Below are positions 57,701 through 64,000 of a stretch of 64,000 bases of DNA, piece after piece. The notes beneath the pieces are model-generated. The model did no database searches. It was not told where the DNA came from and worked only from the letters and a program-made list of their open reading frames with translations. The first letter of the stretch is position 1. Each line of letters starts with the position of its first letter. Location: assembly GCA_016946835.1 (NCBI GenBank), contig JACVTC010000121.1, positions 342,501 through 406,500 on the forward strand, read 5' to 3'. The stretch comes from Neocallimastix lanati (nom. inval.). Taxonomy: Eukaryota; Neocallimastigomycota; Neocallimastigomycetes; Neocallimastigales; Neocallimastigaceae. The position numbers and the translations under genes are program-made.

Positions 57701-60672
57701 TTTTTATTTCTATTATTACAATTTTATATATATTTGAGTTTTGAAAAAATAAAAAAAAAAAAAATCTATTTATTATTAAAATATAATTTTTCTTCTATAA
57801 ATTGGTTTAGTTGTACAAAAATATAATATATCTATAGGATTGTTTTAACAAAATTATTTACAAATAAAATAAAATATTATTTTATTTATTCACTTTGCTT
57901 TGTTTATATTTTTTTTTCTATCTTCTTATCTCGCTTTACGATAATATTGAAATAAATAAATTTAATTTTAACAATTATATTTTACAAAATTTATTAAAAT
58001 TTATACTTATAATAAATAACTTTAGATTAAAAAAAAAATAAAAATTTAAACCAGAATTATTAATTGTTGAAATATTTATAAATGAAGAATAAATAATAAA
58101 AGAAATAAAACTTAGAAAATAAAAAAAGTTATAAACAAAATAAGGTGAAAAAGGTATTATATATATTTTAGTATATAATTATAAAAAATGATAATAATAA
58201 AAAGTTTTCTTTTTAATTTATTAATATATTATGTTTATATTTTAATAATTATTTTTTATTAACTTTAAAAAAAATATATTAAATAGAAAAACAGTAAATC
58301 ATTTAATAAAATTACATATTAAAATAATAAAAATATAAATATTAATAATTGATATTAATATAAAGAGTAAAAAAAAATAAAAAATAAAAAATATACACCA
58401 AATACAAATTAGTATACATTATTATTTATAACTATATACAATAACAATTTAATAATTAAATATTAATAAAAAAAAATTTTTTTAATATAATTATATATAT
58501 ATCAAATTATATAATCTAATATTTAATTCATAATGTATTATTATTAATATGAAATATCTTATAATATATATTTTTATTAATTAAAATATAATTCCAATTT
58601 ATAAAAAAAAAAAATAAAAAAAAATAAAAATAAAAATAAAAATAATATAAAAATTACACAACTGTATTATTAATTGAATAATGAAATCTTTCATATTTTT
58701 TAATTATAATTTATATTAAATAAATAAAGTCTTTAATATTGTGATAATCCTATAAAATTTTTAATATATAAATATATTGCTATATTATTGATACACTATT
58801 TTATTTATAATGTAAATAAATTTTATATATATATGACGCCATATATTTTATTGGCTAGAAATGATTTTCCTCTTGAAATGCTTGAAATGCGGTATGATTT
58901 TTATTTTTTTTTTAAAAAAAAAAAGTAATAAAAATAAATTTATTATTTATTAAACTTTATATTTACTTAAATTTAATTATTTTTTAATAACTTTATATTA
59001 TTAAAGAATATAATTGTATAAATTTTCAAACTTTAATTATATTAAAAATTACTAAAAAACAAAAATTTACTTTTTTATACCATTAATAGAAGAAATATAA
59101 AATAATATATAAAAAAAAAAGTTGATAAAAATATTTTCTTATATTATTTTAAAATAAAAGTAATCCGCAAAATTTATATATGTAATATACAAATATAATT
59201 AACTGCATAAACTTAAAATATAACTTTATTGATTTAATACGTGATACAAGAATTATAGATTTGTTTTTTCATTACTTAATATATTGGAATACAAAAAAAA
59301 ATAATAAGGCATAAAAAAAAGTTTATTATAATTATATTAAATATAAAATAATTTTTATAATAACTATAACAGATATAAAATAAAACTTTTAATAATTATT
59401 ATAGTAATATAATAGTAATAATAAATATTAAAAGATATAGAACTATATCATTATTATAGTTTGTATGAAATAATATTTATTATAATTATAATAAATAAAT
59501 AATTTTAAACTATAAACTTTTGTAATATTACTTTAAATTAATAAAAAATAATTAAATTTTCAATATATATTTAAATATGAAAATATATACATATATATTT
59601 TACTATATTTTATTTAATTGTTATAAATAATTATATAAAATCATTATAATTATAAAATAGTAATAATTTTAAAATAATAATAATTATAAAATAATAATAA
59701 CGAATAAAAATTTTAAAATAAGTAAATAATAATTAAAAATAATAATTAAATAATAATTATAAAGTAATAATAATAATTAAATAATAATTAATAAGTAATA
59801 ATAATTAAATAATAATTAATAATTAAATAATAATAATTAAGTAATAATAATTAAATAATATTTAAATAGTAATATAATTATAATAATTATAAAATGATAA
59901 ATATTTAATTAGTTTAAGGTATGATAAATATTAATTATTGTATAAATTTGAATTACTACAATAATAAAATATTTTTATTGATTTTAATTATAATTATAAG
60001 GAATGTATATATTATTAAATAAAATTTATTAAAAAAATAATAAATTAATAATATATTTGAGATTTAAATTATTTATAAATTTATATATATATTTTATATA
60101 TATATTTTATATATTTTTAATTAATGAAGTTTATTCAAATGTTTAATTGCCGTTAAACAAACAATAGAGAGGTATTTTTTAATAAGGAAAAAAAATATAT
60201 ATATATATATATATAAAAGTATATAAAATTACTGTAAATACTATATAAATAATAATAAAAATAAAAAAATAATAATAAATAATTTAAAAACATTAATCCT
60301 TATTTTTTAACTAAAAAAATCTAAAATTATGATTTTTGATTAATTAAAAAAAAAAATTAAATGTAAAATATATTTCTTAAAATAAGCTTTTTTTTTCATC
60401 TTAAATTTATGTTTATTGATTTTAATCAAATACAAAAGATTAAAATTTCATTATAATTTTATTATATATTTTACGAAATATTTCTTCTATTTAAATTATT
60501 TTTTAAAAAAATATTAATAATTTCTTCATAATTGTTATTATATACATATAAATAAATGATTATGAAATTTTCATTGATATCTTTTTGTTTGTTTGTTTGT
60601 TTGTTCGTTTGTTCGTTTTCTGAAGTAATTTTAATGATATTAATATTTGTTTCTTAATTTAATCATTTCATC

Positions 60673-60740
<68 letters not shown>

Positions 60741-61424
60741 TAATGTACATTAAAATTATGGTTATCCCTTTTTCAAGATTTCTATTCTTTTAGGAGAAAA
60801 GTGTTATTTTTTTTTACTATTTTTTTTTTTTTTTTTTATAATTGAAATTTTATATCTCTATGTGTATGAATTATATGTAATTATATTTCTATTTATTATT
60901 ATAAATAATTATAAAAATAGGATAAAAAAAAAAATACCAAAAGTATATTAATAAAAATAAAGTATATATATTTATATATATATATAAATATATATAATTT
61001 TAATCAAAAAAATTAAAATTATGTATTTATATTAAATATCAATATCAATATATATTACTCTATATAATCATACATTATAATAAAAATATATATTTTTTTT
61101 CAATATCAATATGTATTACTTAATAATATATATTCGTTAAAATATATATTTTTTAATTATTTTTATATTTATAATAAATAGTACTTGTACAATGGTTCAT
61201 TTTCCAAGTAAAACTTCTGAAATTTTTCAAGGAAGTTTATTATGGTATTGTTAATCTACGTGCTTTTTTTCATCCATTAATAGAATAAATAAAAAAAACA
61301 ATACATGAATTATAGAACAAATTTTCTATTAAATATTGATTATTATTTATATTTTTATTAATAACTTTTATACAATAAAGCAAAAATATTTCTATTAAAA
61401 TGTATAATAAAATGGTTATTGGAA
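57701..61424. other. 5' flank of CotH gene 3 and long AT-rich spacer
   Basis: No coding region seen on either strand. AATAATTA-type repeats at about 59640-59880, a GTTT tetranucleotide run near 60589-60608, poly(A) at 60674-60701 running into an AT dinucleotide run to about 60736, and AT-rich palindromes throughout. The 60-aa minus-strand frame at 61270-61452 is not convincing. Confidence 0.55.
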
Positions 61425-63080
61425 GTTCTATTTTTAGACTCCAAAACTCCAAAACTCCAAAACAAACCTCTTTTAATAAGTAGTTTGAGCTTTTTCAATG
61501 TTCTTTTTATTAGATATTTATAAAGATGCATTGTAAAGAACTGAACTAAGGATAAAAGAACCTAGAATACGAGTTTTAAAGTAGAAAGGTACGTTCCTAT
61601 TGGTTTAAAAATCTAAATAAAGAGTTTAATCATATAATTTATTTAACTGTTCATCGTAGTAATAATAGGTTATAAATCCAATGATTCATTAAAAGGTATT
61701 CCAAGATATGAATGTTGATTATTTCTTGGTAGATGGTTCATGTCAAGCTCAAATGTAGAATTTTCATAATAAGGTATAAAATTCTTTGATATAGTAACAA
61801 GTATAGCACATTTATTGATTCCAAAGGTTATTTCATTTTTACTACCTCAATCATGAGCTTTTATTAAAAGAATTTTAAAAGAGGCTTTTGTAAGGGACCA
61901 ATAAAACAATATCATCAGTAAATAGGCCACCAAAACACTTTTTTTCTTTCAGTAATCACACACTATATCTCTTGTATTTATTCAAATATGTCATTGATAA
62001 ATATATTAAATAGAATTGGGAGTTCACCCTAGTGATAAGGGATTACCATTGACGAACATCATGATGTATTGAAGATTCTTTTGAATATTTACCATTAAAG
62101 TTTGCATGAGCTATTAAAGTAAAGTACAGATTAGTAATGAAATGAAGGCATATATCCCAAATACCAATATTTTAAGTTATATATACGTATATTATAAATT
62201 GGAAAGAAATCATAAACTTTTTTCGAGTTTAAGAAAAGTAAGAAAGCTAAATCGATTATTAAATCTTCTTCTTTGGCAAATTTCAGGAATAGAGGCAAAC
62301 TAACTAATACATTCTTCTTTACTTTTAAAACCAATCTGTTCTGGTTAATAAATTCTGGTCTAATAAATTCTAAGAGAAAAAGCACAGTCTGATGTTCTTT
62401 AAGTTACACTTTTTGATAAAATCTTTGATCCTACAATAAAGAATGAAATACCACCGTAATTATTACAACAATCAGAAAGATCCCCTTTTCCTTGGAATGG
62501 AAACAATAGATTCAGAATTTTCATTCATCAGGGAAGTCACCATCCCAAATTTTATTAAATAGTAAAGTTAAAAAAAAAAAAGAATAAAAGTAAAATAAAA
62601 ATAAATAAATAAATAAATAAATAAACCTCTTTTTGTACAATCGAAATAAGTAATTTCTTGATTAGGATCATTCTAAGAAGAAGTTCTACTCTCAATTGAA
62701 AAAAATGCTTTAAAAAAAATTTTTTTTATTAGAATACCATCAGGAGTAGGTGTTTTATTATTTTTCAGTGAAAGAGCAAAAAGGGAATTTTCGACATTGA
62801 AATTGATTGATTAGTGTCCCATGATTCCTTAGGAGAAGAATTGTAATGACCTATGATTCCTAGGGAGAAGTAGAATTGTTTAGTATTCCTTTCCAATAAC
62901 TTTCATTAAGACTTCGATTGGTTATATCAGAAGCAAGTTCTTCATTGTCTTCTACAAAACGGTTGAGTTGATTTTCTTAAGATACTAGAACATTACCTTT
63001 AATATACAGAAGTGATTGGGAAGGAGCAAAAGAAGGTTTAGAGATTTTCTTTAGTCCAAACTAACCTAGAATTTGTACAT
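61425..63080 (-). pseudogene. Decayed LINE-B-like reverse transcriptase copy
   Basis: On the minus strand, pieces in shifting frames match LINE-B from the region before the RT to after it: KGNVLVS, then ELASDIT, PDGI, IFNKIWDGDFP, SIPRKGDLSDC, FIRPEF, EICQRR, CFGGLFTDDIVLL (FADD has become FTDD), YLGIPFNESL, and a final GLFWSFG-like segment. Dense frameshifts, stops and a small AAAT microsatellite (62570-62625) show an old copy. The best longer frame is 62385-62131. Confidence 0.85.
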
Positions 63081-63101
63081 GAAGAAATTATAAATACATA
63101 A

Positions 63102-63141
<40 letters not shown>

Positions 63142-63159
63142 AAAAAAAATGATATGATA

Positions 63160-63293
63160 TTTTTTTTTAGACTAGGAAGAGAATACACTTCTAGTACTTT
63201 ATTAAAGAGGTAATTATTTTTTTATGTATTACATTTTTCGAAAAAATACATTTATAAAGATAAAAATAAAATGTATATAAGAGATTAAGTAAA

Positions 63294-63335
<42 letters not shown>

Positions 63336-64000
63336 AAATAATCATATTTTTGATTTTTTTATACAGTGTTCTAGATTCTTTAGTCCAGGAATAATAAGGC
63401 ATTTTGGGAATAGATTTAATAAGATCCTTTATAATACAGTTTGATTTACTCCATTTTGCAAAAGATTTAATCTGTAAGGCTGCGCAGACACCAGCAATAG
63501 AAGGAATGCTTAGATCTCGAGATAAAGCATAAGTACTCATAGTAGAATTATGTCTAATATAGTCATTGTCTTCTGAACTTGTTTTACCATTTTTAGAGAA
63601 GGAGCCGATACACCAAAATAGACCAGTATTAATTAATGTTTGAATTCTGGCCGTTCTAGATTTGTTTGAACCAAGTAGAAGAGAATAATAAATTACCTTA
63701 CTAATAACAAAGGATTGAAGAACTTTTTTCTTGTATGCAATAGGGATAAGTTTATTTGAGAAGAAATGTGTAAATGACAAAAGGGATTTTCTAACTTTAA
63801 AATGCATGTGAGATATAATGTGTTCTAGTAAGAGATCATCAGAAAAGGGAATACCAAGATAAATATAACTAGAAACTTTAGGAATAGCATTCATTCCTAA
63901 ATAGAAGGTTGGGTCACTATAGTTTGGAGGAGATTGGAAGTTCATTGGTTTTATAACCATAGTTGCACATTTTTCAATACCAAAAGTCATTTCATTTAAA
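63160..64000 (-). pseudogene. LINE-C copy C2, running off the window
   Basis: The minus-strand frame continues from beyond the window end to 63334. It covers MTFGIEKCATMVIKPMNF through WTKESRTLYKKI and is nearly identical to LINE-C, but with the LLGSNKSR Ser codon intact and the ~10 bases missing in LINE-C present. It then breaks at a long A/T homopolymer (63297-63332), skipping the knuckle and C-terminus. It resumes with the LINE-C 3' end (AATAAAGTACTAGAAGTGTA, TTCTCTTCCTAGTCT) and an A-tail at 63161-63168. So it carries an internal deletion. Confidence 0.88.

Overview
The window is extremely AT-rich eukaryotic DNA with intron-bearing CotH-family genes, a hevein-type (CBM18) chitin-binding array, APE-type LINEs and a Ty1/copia element. 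This combination fits an anaerobic gut fungus (Neocallimastigomycota) best. That assignment is inference: no rRNA or tRNA gene was seen, and no database could be searched.

Layout. 1-1.3 kb is an AAAAT satellite with an embedded ~35-bp unit. 1.3-6.0 kb is non-coding. 6.0-9.4 kb holds a secreted CotH-like protein (one intron, 1066 aa when spliced) ending in seven CBM18 modules. 10.4-30.1 kb is a ~20 kb head-to-tail array of LINE copies, all on the + strand. In order these are intact LINE-A, LINE-B (open through the core domains), truncated A2, nearly full-length but broken LINE-C, two short 3' fragments, truncated A3, a related 3' end (D), and a LINE-B 5' leader remnant. Almost every element starts at or just after the poly(A) of the one before. 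30-33.8 kb is AT-rich non-coding DNA. 33.8-38.6 kb is a second, older LINE graveyard on both strands.

39.5-42.1 kb is a second CotH gene (minus strand, 4 exons, 543 aa). 45.6-51.8 kb is an intact Ty1/copia retrotransposon with 339-bp LTRs that differ by one base and a single 1761-aa gag-pol ORF. 54.0-54.7 kb is a LINE-B fragment. 55.7-57.7 kb is a third CotH gene (minus strand, 3 exons, 538 aa). 61.4-64.0 kb holds more decayed LINE copies on the minus strand, the last running off the window.

How the parts work together. The three CotH genes are paralogues. Each has a signal peptide, a CotH kinase-like domain and the same phase-2 first intron, but they carry 1, 3 and 2 introns. Only the first has chitin-binding modules, so it is the one predicted to anchor at the cell wall. 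The rest is mobile DNA. The three LINE lineages have clearly diverged proteins but share nucleotide-level features: a 201-bp leader block (A and B), a short block around the codons for Lys-Ser-Val near the 3' end (A, B and C), and stable hairpins. These are the most interesting signals here and look like RNA-level elements used in retrotransposition.
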